From an uncultured Oscillospiraceae bacterium (GTDB lineage Bacteria > Bacillota > Clostridia > Oscillospirales > Ruminococcaceae), in contig UQDG01000002.1 of NCBI GenBank assembly GCA_900539695.1, positions 62,001-126,000 on the forward strand: DNA of 64,000 bases. The letters run 5' to 3'. A program made the translations under genes and the position numbers. Below are positions 1 to 8,319 of the stretch, one piece after another. The stretch's first letter is position 1. Each line of letters begins with the position of its first letter. The notes under the pieces were generated by a model, which saw nothing but the letters and a program-made list of their open reading frames with translations, searched no databases and was not told the origin of the DNA.

Positions 1-45
1 ATTACAAATATAATAACATAAAACTGGCATATTACAAAATCAAAA

Positions 46-72
46 GAACGATAGTTCTCTGAACTATCGTCC
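46..72 (-). terminator. Terminator of the lipoprotein gene
   Basis: Perfect 10-bp inverted repeat ACGATAGTTC / GAACTATCGT (48-57 and 61-70) with a 3-base loop. On the minus strand it is followed by TTCTTTT, and it lies 3' of the minus-strand lipoprotein gene. Confidence 0.7.
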
Positions 73-138
73 TCTTGATTACCCTATCAGCATAAATTGG
101 TACAATTATCAACAACTGAGCTATTCTAATCTTACCTT

Positions 139-717
139 CTAATTGATTGAATCCAAATATTCTAAAACTTCGGATAAAGTGATTCTCGCATTGCCTTGTT
201 CACTATTTAAAACTTCAGGTTTGCTCATATCGAATGAGGCTTGCGTCACATTTAACAGACTAGGATAAGCATTTTCATATGTTTGTGTAATAAACAGATA
301 TGTTTCTCCCACTTCGATTGTTGAAGCACCTTCTACAACAAAAAATTGACCATCTATCTTTCCACCTGGTCGTTTTATTGAAATTGAACTTGATTCTACA
401 TTTCCTTTATACACCTTTTCAATACTAATATCAAAAATTGTATATGGAATTTCTGTAGCTTCAACTAATCCAGTTTCAGAATCGGCTCCTGTTTCTGATT
501 TAACATTCAGTGATTCATAATTAATTTCCGTAACTGTACCACTAAAAACTAAATCTGAAGCATCAACAATTTCTTCCGCAGTATCATATACAGGATATTC
601 CGCTTGAATAATAGTAGTTTCATTTTCATTTGTTGTGGATTTTGAATTTGAACTACAAGCACTCATAACAATTGAAATCAATAATATGCCAACTAGCATA
701 AACGCTCTTTTTTTCAT
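139..717 (-). CDS. Putative lipoprotein of unknown function
   Basis: Protein of 192 residues with a lipoprotein signal: MKKR, a hydrophobic stretch, then the lipobox VMSAC followed by Ser/Asn/Lys. It is therefore expected to be lipid-anchored outside the membrane. I chose ATG 717 because GGAGG (726-730) lies 8 bases upstream; the longer reading from 732 begins inside that ribosome site. The mature part holds repeated acidic and Thr/Val-rich stretches, a possible beta fold, and no family I recognise. Base composition is AT-rich, unlike the GC-rich DNA that starts near 1134, so transfer is likely. A broken zinc-protease gene lies just upstream on the same strand and probably belongs to the same island. 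Confidence 0.75.
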   Translation of the reverse strand: MKKRAFMLVGILLISIVMSACSSNSKSTTNENETTIIQAEYPVYDTAEEIVDASDLVFSGTVTEINYESLNVKSETGADSETGLVEATEIPYTIFDISIEKVYKGNVESSSISIKRPGGKIDGQFFVVEGASTIEVGETYLFITQTYENAYPSLLNVTQASFDMSKPEVLNSEQGNARITLSEVLEYLDSIN

Positions 718-749
718 ATCATCATCCTCCATATTTAATATTAAAATTA

Positions 750-1135
750 TTAATCATATTTCGCATTAACATTGTCAACATCAAATGTTTGTGGTGCTGT
801 CATACCATTTCTGTTTCTGCTATATTTCATAATTGATGATTTTGATGTATTTGGATTATCCACATAGCCAAAAAACGTGTCCAAATTCATGCGTAACTGT
901 ACTTTTAGCAAAATTATTAAAGTTTGTTGCATCCGCACTTATGGTTCTAGCATTAACCTTTATTGTAAATTTTGTTGTATATTTACTTTCATATTCAGAA
1001 TTCTTTGTGTTCCCACAACCGAGGTCTAACGCTACAACAACAGTCACCTTCCTCACAAGCTCTTTTTCCTTGTGATTTTCAGCAATCCTGTTGAAGCTGA
1101 AAAACTCTACAAAGTGCGTAAATTCAAGGATTTCT
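750..1135 (-). pseudogene. Frameshifted zinc metalloprotease (metzincin-like) remnant
   Basis: Read on the minus strand, one frame runs to THEFGHVFWLCG and stops. A one-base change in the T6 run (A6 at about 870-875 on the plus strand) would instead give HEFGHVFGYVDN followed by SSIMKY. HExxHxxGxxD is the zinc signature of metzincins (matrixin/M10 and relatives), and IMKY resembles their Met-turn. The downstream frame ends at 750-752. Upstream, the frame stays open to the rlmD stop at 1134 with no clear start, so the 5' end is missing too. AT-rich like its lipoprotein neighbour. A sequencing error could restore the frame, but the lost 5' end still argues for a remnant. Confidence 0.6.
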
Positions 1136-2279
1136 ACATATCCTTTCTGTGTAGTCCTACCACCGTCTCCACATGCCGAGTCTGGGGGAAGAGGTCCACC
1201 GGGGTGAAGCCCTTTGCCTTATACCCATGGCGGGCAAAAATCGCTACATCCCGCGCCAAGGTTTCGGGGTCGCAGCTGACGTAGACTACCCGGCGGGGGG
1301 CCATTTTGGCCACGGCGGTGATGCACTCGGGCGTGCTGCCGGCGCGGGGCGGGTCCAGGAAGACCACGTCCGGATGCAGGCCCTCGTCTGCGGCGGCGGC
1401 CATCCACTCGGTAGCGTCGGCGCATACAAATTTGGCGTTGGACAGTTTATTATGCCGGGCGTTGGCGGCGGCATCTTTCACGGCAGCGGGGTTGCGCTCC
1501 ACGCCGATGACCTGCCCTGCGTGGGGCGCGGCGCACAGGCCGATGGTGCCGATGCCGCAATAGGCATCCACCACGGTCTCCTTGCCGGTCAGCTTGGCGG
1601 CGTCCAGCGCGGCGCGGTACAGTACCTCGGTCTGCCGGGGGTTGACCTGGTAAAAACTGCGGGAGGAAATGGCAAACTGCAGCCCGCACAGCGTGTCCAG
1701 CACAAAGCCGGGGCCGTAGAGCGTTTTCTCCCGGTTGCCCAGCACAGCGCTGCTTAAAGTGGGGTTGATATTTTGCACAATACTGACGACCCACGGCGCT
1801 TTTTTGCGCAGAGCCGCGCAGAAATTACGGCTGCCGGGCAGCTCCGGCCTCGGCGTGACCAGTGTGACCAGCACCTGCCCCTTGCGGGAGCAGCGCAGCA
1901 CCACGTGGCGCAGCAGGCCGGTGCGCTTGTCCTCGTCAAAAGCCGTGTAGCGGCAGGCGCGGGCGGCGTCCTGCACGGCGGCCAGCGTGCGGTTCAGCAC
2001 CTCGTTTTGCAGCAGGCAGTCGGCCGAGGGCAGCACCTTATGGGTGCCCTCGGCGTACAAACCGCAGACCAGTTTGCCCTGCTGGGTGGCAAAGCTGGCG
2101 ATGGCTTTATTGCGGTAATGCCACGGCTCGGCCATGGTGCGCAGCGGGGCCACCGGAGCAAAACCGCCCAGCAGCTTTTGCAGGCGCTGCTGCTTTTCGG
2201 CGGTCTGGCGCGGATAGGGCAGTGCCAGCAGCGGGCAGCCACCGCACTTTTTACTAAAATTAACACAGGTCTTGGCCAT
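1134..2279 (-). CDS. rlmD: 23S rRNA (uracil-5-)-methyltransferase, RlmD/RumA family
   Basis: SAM-dependent m5U methyltransferase acting on 23S rRNA (TrmA/RumA class). Visible motifs: an N-terminal cysteine set C5, C12, C15 that fits the [4Fe-4S] cluster of RumA, motif I DAYCGIGTIG near residue 237, VFLDPPRAG, the catalytic nucleophile in YVSCDPETLARDV near residue 336, and the base in HVETVV near 372. At 381 residues it lacks the N-terminal TRAM domain of the longer relatives. ATG 2279 has GGAG a few bases upstream. The stop falls where base composition switches to the AT-rich island. In Firmicutes such enzymes can modify U747 and/or U1939; which applies here cannot be read from sequence. Confidence 0.9.
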   Translation of the reverse strand: MAKTCVNFSKKCGGCPLLALPYPRQTAEKQQRLQKLLGGFAPVAPLRTMAEPWHYRNKAIASFATQQGKLVCGLYAEGTHKVLPSADCLLQNEVLNRTLAAVQDAARACRYTAFDEDKRTGLLRHVVLRCSRKGQVLVTLVTPRPELPGSRNFCAALRKKAPWVVSIVQNINPTLSSAVLGNREKTLYGPGFVLDTLCGLQFAISSRSFYQVNPRQTEVLYRAALDAAKLTGKETVVDAYCGIGTIGLCAAPHAGQVIGVERNPAAVKDAAANARHNKLSNAKFVCADATEWMAAAADEGLHPDVVFLDPPRAGSTPECITAVAKMAPRRVVYVSCDPETLARDVAIFARHGYKAKGFTPVDLFPQTRHVETVVGLHRKDM

Positions 2280-2304
2280 GGGGCATCTCCTTTAAAATTG
2301 CAAG

Positions 2305-2403
2305 GGCAATACCGCATAATTCTAAGTGCCGATACGGCGAGCGAGGTGCGGCAGCCGCCGGAGCGGTGCTTAAGCCGTCAGGCGGGAATTGTGCGGTATT
2401 GCC
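2305..2403. repeat. Palindromic intergenic repeat, family 1 (99-bp copy)
   Basis: The ends are inverted repeats: GGCAATACCGCATAATTC at the left and GAATTGTGCGGTATTGCC at the right. The body matches the element at 35707-35878 almost base for base, but lacks a 73-bp middle block bounded there by GTGCGGCAG and GTGCCGCAG. It lies 5' of rlmD. Confidence 0.85.
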
Positions 2404-2419
2404 TAAAGTACATACAGAA

Positions 2420-2455
2420 AAGCCCGCCAGCAAAACAGCTGGCGGGCTTGTTCTT
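2420..2455 (-). terminator. Terminator of the YitT gene
   Basis: Perfect 11-bp stem AAGCCCGCCAG (2420-2430) / CTGGCGGGCTT (2439-2449). On the minus strand it is followed by TTTTCTGT, directly 3' of the YitT-family gene. Confidence 0.8.
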
Positions 2456-2462
2456 TGGCTTT

Positions 2463-3323
2463 TTAGGTTTTCGGCTGGTAGCGCATGTCCGATACCGTGT
2501 ACACGGTGATGAACGCCTGGGGGTCTTCGCGGTTCATGAAGTCCATCAGCTTCTGGTACTCGCCCTTGTCCACGATGGTGATGATCTCGCGGCGTTTTTC
2601 CATGTTGTAGGCACCGTAGGATTCATACACCGTGGCCCCGCTGTGCAGGTCAGTTAGGATGAAATGGCGGAGTTCTTCCTCTTTTTGGGTGATGATGCAG
2701 ACGCGGCGCTTGATGTTGTGGTCAAAAATAAAGTGGTCCAGCACCAGCCCGTTGAAGTAGGTGCCCAGCACGCTGAGCACCACGGTCTTTTTATCGTAGA
2801 CCAGCGCGGCCGACAGCGCCACGCACATGCCGGAGAGCGACATAGCCCGGCCCAGCTCGATGTGCAGGTACTTGTTCATGATCTTGGCCACGATGTCCAG
2901 CCCGCCGGAGGACGCGTTGCGGTTGAACAGGATGCTCAGCCCCACGCTGACCACCAGAATGTAGCACAGCACGTCCAATTCCTGGCTGTCGGTCAGCGAG
3001 CCGATGTCGGGGAAGAGCCGCTCAAACAGGCCGATGAATACCGGCAGCAGGATGCTGGTGTAGACCGTTTTGGCCCCAAACTCCCGCCCGCAGGTGAAAA
3101 AGCCGATGATGAGCAGCACCACGTTCAAGATCATTGTGATGGCAGACAGCGACAGCGGCACAAAGTTGGACAGCACGATGCCCAAACCCGAAATGCTGCT
3201 GACCGACGCATGGCTTGGCACCAGGAAAAAGTAGACCGCCGCCGCGATGATAGCCACCGCCACGGTCAGGATGGCGGCCTCCTGGGCGGCGGCCAGGGCG
3301 GTGGGCTGTTTTTGTTTAGGCAT
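2463..3323 (-). CDS. YitT family membrane protein
   Basis: Protein of 286 residues with five or six hydrophobic helices in the first ~200 residues (YitT membrane domain, DUF161). A soluble C-terminal DUF2179 domain follows, with RRVCIIT and an ending rich in beta/alpha pattern (ITIVDKGEYQKLMDFM). It is an inner-membrane protein whose substrate in this family is not established. The start ATG 3323 has GGAG about 8 bases upstream, inside the end of the preceding flavin-protein gene, and only 2 bases separate the two genes, so they are co-transcribed. A strong terminator follows at 2420-2449. Confidence 0.85.
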   Translation of the reverse strand: MPKQKQPTALAAAQEAAILTVAVAIIAAAVYFFLVPSHASVSSISGLGIVLSNFVPLSLSAITMILNVVLLIIGFFTCGREFGAKTVYTSILLPVFIGLFERLFPDIGSLTDSQELDVLCYILVVSVGLSILFNRNASSGGLDIVAKIMNKYLHIELGRAMSLSGMCVALSAALVYDKKTVVLSVLGTYFNGLVLDHFIFDHNIKRRVCIITQKEEELRHFILTDLHSGATVYESYGAYNMEKRREIITIVDKGEYQKLMDFMNREDPQAFITVYTVSDMRYQPKT

Positions 3324-3325
3324 GC

Positions 3326-3802
3326 TCAGTTCTCCTTGATGCGCTTGCCGGTGATGTGCTCCGGCGTCAGCGCCAGGCAGAGCACACGGTCCTTGGCGGC
3401 GGCGTACTCTTTGTTAAAATATTCGTCGTCCGGGGTGAATTTGCGGCTGAGTTCTTTGCAGGCCAGCGCGGTGGCGGCTTCGTCCGTTACCGGCGCAATG
3501 CGGCCAAACACGATAACACTGCGGAAGTGCAGCGGCCATTCGCCGTCCATGCGCACGCCCTCGTCGTGGATGCAGAAGGATGCCTTATCGCAGGCGCGGA
3601 TGGCGTCGATCTTGTGGCCCTCTTTCGCGCCGTGGAAGTAGAGCTTGCCGTCGGCTTCGTTATACCAGTAGTCGATGGGCAGGCCGTAGGGGTAGCCGTC
3701 GTCCCCCAGCAGGGACAGCACGCCCCGCACCTGGGTTTTGAGCAGTTCGCGACATTCCTCGGCAGGCATTTCCTGCTTAAAGCGGCGTATTTTACGGAAC
3801 AT
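3326..3802 (-). CDS. Pyridoxamine 5'-phosphate oxidase family (NimA-like) flavin protein
   Basis: Protein of 158 residues with the split-barrel flavin-binding fold of the PNPOx-like/NimA group. Seen: MFRKIRR at the N-terminus, VRGVLSLLGDDGYPYGLPI, a KLYFHGAKEGHK segment and the CIHDEG strand. Relatives bind FMN or haem and include nitroimidazole-resistance reductases. The substrate here is unknown, and the sequence alone does not support a resistance role. AAAGGAG precedes ATG 3802. It is the first gene of a two-gene unit with the YitT-family gene. Confidence 0.8.
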   Translation of the reverse strand: MFRKIRRFKQEMPAEECRELLKTQVRGVLSLLGDDGYPYGLPIDYWYNEADGKLYFHGAKEGHKIDAIRACDKASFCIHDEGVRMDGEWPLHFRSVIVFGRIAPVTDEAATALACKELSRKFTPDDEYFNKEYAAAKDRVLCLALTPEHITGKRIKEN

Positions 3803-3849
3803 AAGGGGACTCCTTTTTATAGAATTTTAATGATTCATTCCCGTTACGC

Positions 3850-3881
3850 TGTAGGGGTCGATGCAAGCATCCGCCCCTACA
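3850..3881. repeat. GTAGGGG-type palindromic repeat, family 2, copy A
   Basis: Imperfect palindrome TGTAGGGGTCGATGCA / AGCATCCGCCCCTACA. Related copies are at 43666-43722, 52047-52101 and 56092-56123. It lies just upstream of the NimA-like gene and holds the stop codon of the small reading frame at 3877-4011. Confidence 0.8.
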
Positions 3882-4011
3882 ATGCAGTGTGTCGTATCAT
3901 TTCAGCCTTCCGGCGTTTTGCACACATCCACCCAGCCCTGGGCGTTGCACACTTCTTCCAGTTCAGGCAGCCTTTGCTTTCCAGATACTTCTTTGCTTTT
4001 TCCAGCGACAT
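3877..4011 (-). CDS. Possible small or degenerate gene, 44 residues
   Basis: An ATG at 4011 has a strong GGAGGG ribosome site 7 bases upstream. It opens a 44-residue frame starting MSLEKAKKYLESKG. That start resembles the N-terminus of EbsC/YbaK-type aminoacyl-tRNA deacylases, but the rest does not follow the family and the stop lies inside a palindromic repeat. It is probably a truncated remnant whose 3' part was lost at the repeat. A genuine tiny protein is possible. The rest of 3803-4250 shows nothing else I can name. Confidence 0.3.
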   Translation of the reverse strand: MSLEKAKKYLESKGCLNWKKCATPRAGWMCAKRRKAEMIRHTAL

Positions 4012-4251
4012 AATACGTCCCTCCATTTTGCAAAAAATACTTTCCCTGTTCCCATTATATCGCCTTTTGCCGCAGATGAAAAGCAGGCCGCCGAAAAAAT
4101 CCAGTGACCTGCACTTTTACCCTTTATCGCTGTAGCTGCAAATTTGAATCGCCGCGCCGTTTTCCATCATTGTAACACCTACAATAAGTTACTATAGATT
4201 TTTATAGCGGCCTTGCAAAACGGGGCGGAGCGTGGTATAGTAGATAGGTTC

Positions 4252-4340
4252 ACAAGGGGGAGCTTGCACTAAGCAGGCTGAGAGTGGGCTGTTGCGCCCT
4301 GACCCGTAACCTGATTTGGATAATGCCAACGTAGGGAGAT
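4252..4340 (+). promoter_or_regulatory. TPP riboswitch (THI element)
   Basis: Carries the conserved thi-box core: CTGAGAGTGGG at about 4278, then CCCTGACCCGTAACCTGAT and GGATAATGCCAACGTAGGGA. In this class thiamine pyrophosphate binding shuts off downstream expression. It sits 160 bases upstream of thiD-cytX, which fits a thiamine-precursor salvage unit. Confidence 0.95.
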
Positions 4341-4370
4341 ACCTTGACGTCTGCTCGTTTGAGTTTGTAC

Positions 4371-4408
4371 GCGGATATGTCTTTGTCGGCATATCCGCGT
4401 TTTTGTTT
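4371..4408 (+). terminator. Riboswitch expression-platform terminator
   Basis: 9-bp stem GCGGATATG (4371-4379) / CATATCCGC (4390-4398) followed by GTTTTTGTTT. Its place between the TPP aptamer and thiD suggests control by transcription termination. Confidence 0.85.
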
Positions 4409-4496
4409 GGGCAAACTCCCCCGCGGTGCATTGGGGGCACCACCTTGCGCCGCGTTACAAAACCTTGCTGTGCATATAAGAAAGGAAGTATCTACG

Positions 4497-5294
4497 ATGA
4501 AAACAGCATTGACCATTGCTGGCAGTGATTCCAGCGGAGGCGCCGGTATCCAGGCTGACATCAAGACGATGACCGCCAACGGCGTTTTTGCCATGAGCGC
4601 TGTCACCGCCCTGACCGCCCAGAACACCACCGGCGTGACCGACATTTTTGAGACGACCCCCAAGTTCCTCTCGGAGCAGCTGGACGCCGTCTTTACCGAC
4701 ATCTACCCCGATGCCGTCAAGATCGGCATGGTATCCTCGGCAGAGCTGATCGCTACGATTTCCGAGCGGCTGCGCTTTTACAAGGCCAAGCACATCGTGG
4801 TCGACCCCGTGATGGTAGCCACCTCCGGCGCCAAGCTGCTGCGGGATGACGCCGTGGCGGCCCTGACCGCCGAGCTGCTGCCCCTGGCCGAAGTGCTGAC
4901 CCCCAACATCCCGGAGGCCGAGATCCTCGCCGGCATGACCATCACCGACGCCGCCGGCATGGAGGCCGCCGCCAGGGTCATCAGCGAGAAGTACGGCTGC
5001 GCCGTGCTGTGCAAGGGCGGCCACCAGATCAACGATGCCGACGACCTGCTGTGGCAGGGCGGCACCGGCAAGTGGTTCCGGGGCAAGCGCATCCATAACC
5101 CCAACACCCACGGCACCGGCTGCACCCTGTCCAGCGCCATTGCCTCCAACCTGGCCAAGGGGTACGACCTGGATACCTCGGTGGAGCGTGCCAAAGCCTA
5201 CATTTCCGGCGCACTGGCCGCCATGCTGGACTTAGGGAAAGGCTCCGGCCCCATGGACCACATGTTTGAGCTGAAAGGGGAGTTCGTGCAATGA
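4497..5294 (+). CDS. thiD: Hydroxymethylpyrimidine/phosphomethylpyrimidine kinase
   Basis: ThiD phosphorylates HMP and HMP-phosphate to HMP-diphosphate, the pyrimidine half of thiamine. The 265-residue protein starts MKTALTIAGSDSSGGAGIQ, the family's substrate-binding signature. It ends with the ribokinase-fold signature NTHGTGCTLSSAIA, which carries the anion hole and catalytic Asp region. I chose ATG 4497 because AAAGGAAG precedes it and the family starts here; an upstream reading to 4344 runs through the riboswitch. The next gene overlaps by 4 bases (ATGA), giving translational coupling with the CytX transporter. Expression should be under TPP control through the element at 4252-4408. Confidence 0.95.
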   Translation: MKTALTIAGSDSSGGAGIQADIKTMTANGVFAMSAVTALTAQNTTGVTDIFETTPKFLSEQLDAVFTDIYPDAVKIGMVSSAELIATISERLRFYKAKHIVVDPVMVATSGAKLLRDDAVAALTAELLPLAEVLTPNIPEAEILAGMTITDAAGMEAAARVISEKYGCAVLCKGGHQINDADDLLWQGGTGKWFRGKRIHNPNTHGTGCTLSSAIASNLAKGYDLDTSVERAKAYISGALAAMLDLGKGSGPMDHMFELKGEFVQ

Positions 5295-6457
5295 AAAGGA
5301 CTTCTACCTTTCAGAACGGTTTGATCTGGTTCGGCGCGGGCGTGTCCCTGGCCGAAATTCTGACCGGCACCTCGTTTGCGCCGCTGGGCATGGCCAAGGG
5401 CTTTGCCGCCATTCTCATCGGCCACATCATCGGCTGTGCCATGATGCTGCTGGCGGGCCTTATCGGCGGGCGTACCGGCCGCAGCGCCATGGAGACCGTC
5501 AAGATGAGCTTTGGCCAGAAGGGCGGCCTGCTGTTTGCCTTTTTAAACGTGCTGCAGCTGGTGGGCTGGACGGCCATCATGATTTACGATGGCGCACTGG
5601 CTGTGGGCGGCATTTTCGACATTGGCCGCTGGGTGTGGTGCCTGGTCATCGGCGCACTGATTATTCTGTGGATCGCCGTGGGCATCACCGACCTGGGCTG
5701 GATCAACAAAATCACGATGGCCGCGCTGTTTATCCTCACGCTGGTGCTGTGTAAGGTCATCTTTTTCTCCGGCAATGTGATGCCCGCTGTGGACGGTGAG
5801 AGCCTGACCTTTGGCGCAGCGGTGGAGCTGGCCGTGGCAATGCCCCTGTCCTGGCTGCCGCTGATCAGCGACTATACCCGCGATGCCGAGAAGCCCACCC
5901 AGGCCACCTGGGTCAGCGTCATCGTCTACGGGCTGGTGTCCTGCTGGATGTACGTCATCGGCATGGGCGCGGCGATTTTCACCGGCGAGTATGACATTGC
6001 CGTCATCATGGTCAAGGCCGGGCTGGGCATTGCCGCGCTGGTGATTCTGGTGTTCTCCACCGTGACCACCACGTTTCTGGACGCCTGGTCGGCGGGCATC
6101 TCGGCCGAGAGCCTGACCCCCAAACTGAACGGCAAAAAGACCGCCATCGTGGTGACGGTCATCGGCGTGGCCGGGGCCATCCTCTTCCCGATGGACGACA
6201 TCACCGGCTTCTTGTACCTGATCGGCTCGGTCTTTGCGCCGATGATTGCGGTGCAGATCGCTGACCACTTTATCTTAAAGCGCGACCGCTTTGCCGTAGC
6301 GACCGATGCACGCAATCTGGTCATCTGGCTGGTGGGCTTCATCGCCTACCGCCTGCTGATGGGCGTGGACACGCCGGTAGGCTACACCCTGCCGGACATG
6401 GTGCTGACCGTGGTACTCTGCCTGATTGCCGAGAAGGTCCGCCCCACCAAAGAATAA
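5291..6457 (+). CDS. cytX: Putative hydroxymethylpyrimidine transporter CytX (NCS1 family)
   Basis: Protein of 388 residues with about 12 hydrophobic helices, in the nucleobase:cation symporter-1 group. The N-terminus NGLIWFGAGVSLAEILTG and the SWLPLISDYTR segment are typical of CytX. CytX genes are known to sit behind TPP riboswitches next to thi genes and are predicted to import HMP. Here the ATG overlaps the thiD stop and shares the riboswitch, so import and phosphorylation of HMP are probably made together. No direct substrate evidence is available from sequence. Confidence 0.9.
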   Translation: MKRTSTFQNGLIWFGAGVSLAEILTGTSFAPLGMAKGFAAILIGHIIGCAMMLLAGLIGGRTGRSAMETVKMSFGQKGGLLFAFLNVLQLVGWTAIMIYDGALAVGGIFDIGRWVWCLVIGALIILWIAVGITDLGWINKITMAALFILTLVLCKVIFFSGNVMPAVDGESLTFGAAVELAVAMPLSWLPLISDYTRDAEKPTQATWVSVIVYGLVSCWMYVIGMGAAIFTGEYDIAVIMVKAGLGIAALVILVFSTVTTTFLDAWSAGISAESLTPKLNGKKTAIVVTVIGVAGAILFPMDDITGFLYLIGSVFAPMIAVQIADHFILKRDRFAVATDARNLVIWLVGFIAYRLLMGVDTPVGYTLPDMVLTVVLCLIAEKVRPTKE

Positions 6458-6485
6458 GGCTGACAAGCCAATAAGCAAAAACAAA

Positions 6486-6520
6486 GCGTCCTGCCGTCAC
6501 TGGCAGGGCGCATATTTTTT
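6486..6520 (+). terminator. Terminator of thiD-cytX
   Basis: Stem GCGTCCTGCC / GGCAGGGCGC (6486-6511) followed by ATATTTTTT, 28 bases after the cytX stop. Confidence 0.85.
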
Positions 6521-6559
6521 GCGGTGGAGTGTTTGCAGGGGGTGTATTCGCCCCTTCAT

Positions 6560-6680
6560 ATAACTGCAAAACTAGATAAACAGTTATATAAATTACATAT
6601 CTAAGTTATATTTAACTGTTTTTATAACTGTAAAAACAGTTATAAGCAGTTAAAAACACCGGGGTGTTTTTCTAGTTTTA
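6560..6680. repeat. AT-rich block of nested palindromes
   Basis: A sharply AT-rich stretch between convergent genes. TTATAACTGT / ACAGTTATAA (6622-6645) is a perfect 10-bp palindrome. AACTGTTTTT / AAAAACAGTT (6614-6641) is a second perfect pairing that excludes the first. Further ACAGTTATA copies lie at about 6579 and 6646, and an ACACC/GGTGT hairpin flanked by A and T runs closes the block. No gene is seen in 6458-6770. Confidence 0.7.
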
Positions 6681-6740
6681 TAGTATATAAGGGGCCAAAA
6701 AGTAGTTTTTGGGCAGTGCAAAATAGGTGCGGTGGATGCA

Positions 6741-6768
6741 AAGGCTCCCCTCCAGGGGAGCCTTTATT
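6741..6768. terminator. Terminator of the first MATE gene, possibly bidirectional
   Basis: Stem AAGGCTCCCC / GGGGAGCCTT (6741-6764) lies 3' of the minus-strand MATE gene. The arms match the ends of the element at 61732-61873. Confidence 0.75.
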
Positions 6769-6770
6769 AC

Positions 6771-8135
6771 TTATTTTTCCGCCTGCTTATCCTCTTTGCG
6801 CAGCATCCGCGTTACCATAAACACGCAGTAGCACAGCGCAAAGCCCCAGGCGATGGGGTTGGCCAGGCTGATGCCCAAAAAGCCCAGCCCATGCAGGGCC
6901 AGCCAGCCGCCAAAACTGCGGCCGATCAGCTCACCCACGCCGGAGATGACCGCCATGGTGCTGTAGCCCAAACCTTGCAGCGTGTTGCGGAAGATCATCA
7001 GGAAGCCCAGAATCACAAACAGCGTGCTGATGACCGCCAGATAGTCCAGCGCCCCCGCCGTTACGGCCGGGTCGGCATCGCCCAGCACCAGGCCGACGGC
7101 AAAGGGCTTGATAAGCCAGATGACAAACCAGGCGGCGATGCTGTACACAATTTGAATGAGGCAGCCGTCCCGGATGCCCTGTTTGATGCGGTCGTTGCGG
7201 CCCGCGCCGTGGTTTTGGCCCACGTAGGTGGCCATGGCCATGCCCACGCTTTCCATCGGCAGGGTGAACATCTGGCGAATCTTTTCGCCCGCCGTCTGGG
7301 CGGCCACCACCACGCTGCCCATCAGGTTGATGGCGTCCTGCATGATGACCGCGCCGATAGCGGAGACCGAATACTCAAACCCCATGGGCAGGCCGATGAC
7401 CGCCAGCCGCTTGCAGTGGGCAGGGGAGAGGCGGGTGTTCTCTTTGGTAAACCGGATGCCCTCCACCTTGGCGAAGAACCACCAGGTGCAGAGCAGGCCG
7501 CTGAGCAGCTGGCTGACGACGGTGGCCAGTGCCGCGCCGTCCACGCCCATGCCCACCGGCACGATGAGCGCCCAGTCCAGCCCGATGTTTATAATGCTGG
7601 CCCCCAGCAAAAAGTAGAACGGATGCTTGGAATCGCCCAGCGACCGCAGCACGCTGGCCGAGTAGTTGTACAGCACCGTGGCCGGGATGCCCAAAAAGAT
7701 GACCCGGACGTACTTGACGGCGTCCGCAAAAATATCGTCCGGCGTGTGGATGAGCTGCAGCAGCGGCGCGGCCAGCAGGGTAGTTAAAATCGTAAACACC
7801 ACGCTGACCGCCACGCAGAGCCACACGCCGTTGGCCAGGTAACGGTGCAGATCGCCCCGGTTTTTCGCGCCGAAGGCCTCGGCCACCGGGATGCCGAAGC
7901 CGACACACGCGCCCTGGATGAAGCCCAAAATCAAAAAGTTCAGCGAGTAGGTGCTGCCCACAGCAGCCAGTGCGTCGGTGCCCAGGCAGCGGCCCACGAT
8001 GACCGTATCGGCAAAGCTGTACAGCTGCTGGAACACCGTGCCCAGCACCAGCGGCAGCGCAAACACCAAAATACGCCAAAGCGGTCGCCCGGTGGTCAGG
8101 TCCGTGGTGCCGGAGGATGGCTTTTTTTCGTCCAT
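6771..8135 (-). CDS. MATE family efflux transporter
   Basis: Protein of 454 residues with twelve hydrophobic helices in two homologous halves. The family N-terminus is seen as GRPLWRILVFALPLVLGTVFQQLYSFADTVIVGR with helix-1 residues in order. A second-half equivalent FEYSVSAIGAVIMQDAINLMG follows a long loop, and AYFGQNxGA is represented by TYVGQNHGAGR. MATE proteins export cationic drugs or metabolites against Na+ or H+. The substrate here is unknown. GGAGAGGAG lies about 12 bases before ATG 8135. It stands alone, convergent with cytX. It is one of four full-length MATE genes in this window. Confidence 0.9.
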   Translation of the reverse strand: MDEKKPSSGTTDLTTGRPLWRILVFALPLVLGTVFQQLYSFADTVIVGRCLGTDALAAVGSTYSLNFLILGFIQGACVGFGIPVAEAFGAKNRGDLHRYLANGVWLCVAVSVVFTILTTLLAAPLLQLIHTPDDIFADAVKYVRVIFLGIPATVLYNYSASVLRSLGDSKHPFYFLLGASIINIGLDWALIVPVGMGVDGAALATVVSQLLSGLLCTWWFFAKVEGIRFTKENTRLSPAHCKRLAVIGLPMGFEYSVSAIGAVIMQDAINLMGSVVVAAQTAGEKIRQMFTLPMESVGMAMATYVGQNHGAGRNDRIKQGIRDGCLIQIVYSIAAWFVIWLIKPFAVGLVLGDADPAVTAGALDYLAVISTLFVILGFLMIFRNTLQGLGYSTMAVISGVGELIGRSFGGWLALHGLGFLGISLANPIAWGFALCYCVFMVTRMLRKEDKQAEK

Positions 8136-8319
8136 GGTCGGGGGATTCTCCTCTCCTTTTTTCGCATACTCGCGTTATTGTAGCATAGGTACGGGGCAAA
8201 AGCAAGGGGACCGCTAAAAAGGCCCCCTATGTACAGGAAACAAATCGGTGTCACTATGAAATTTATGAGCAACTCATAAACTGCCCCCTATCTTCCGCCC
8301 TCCTTGGATCTGCCCTATA

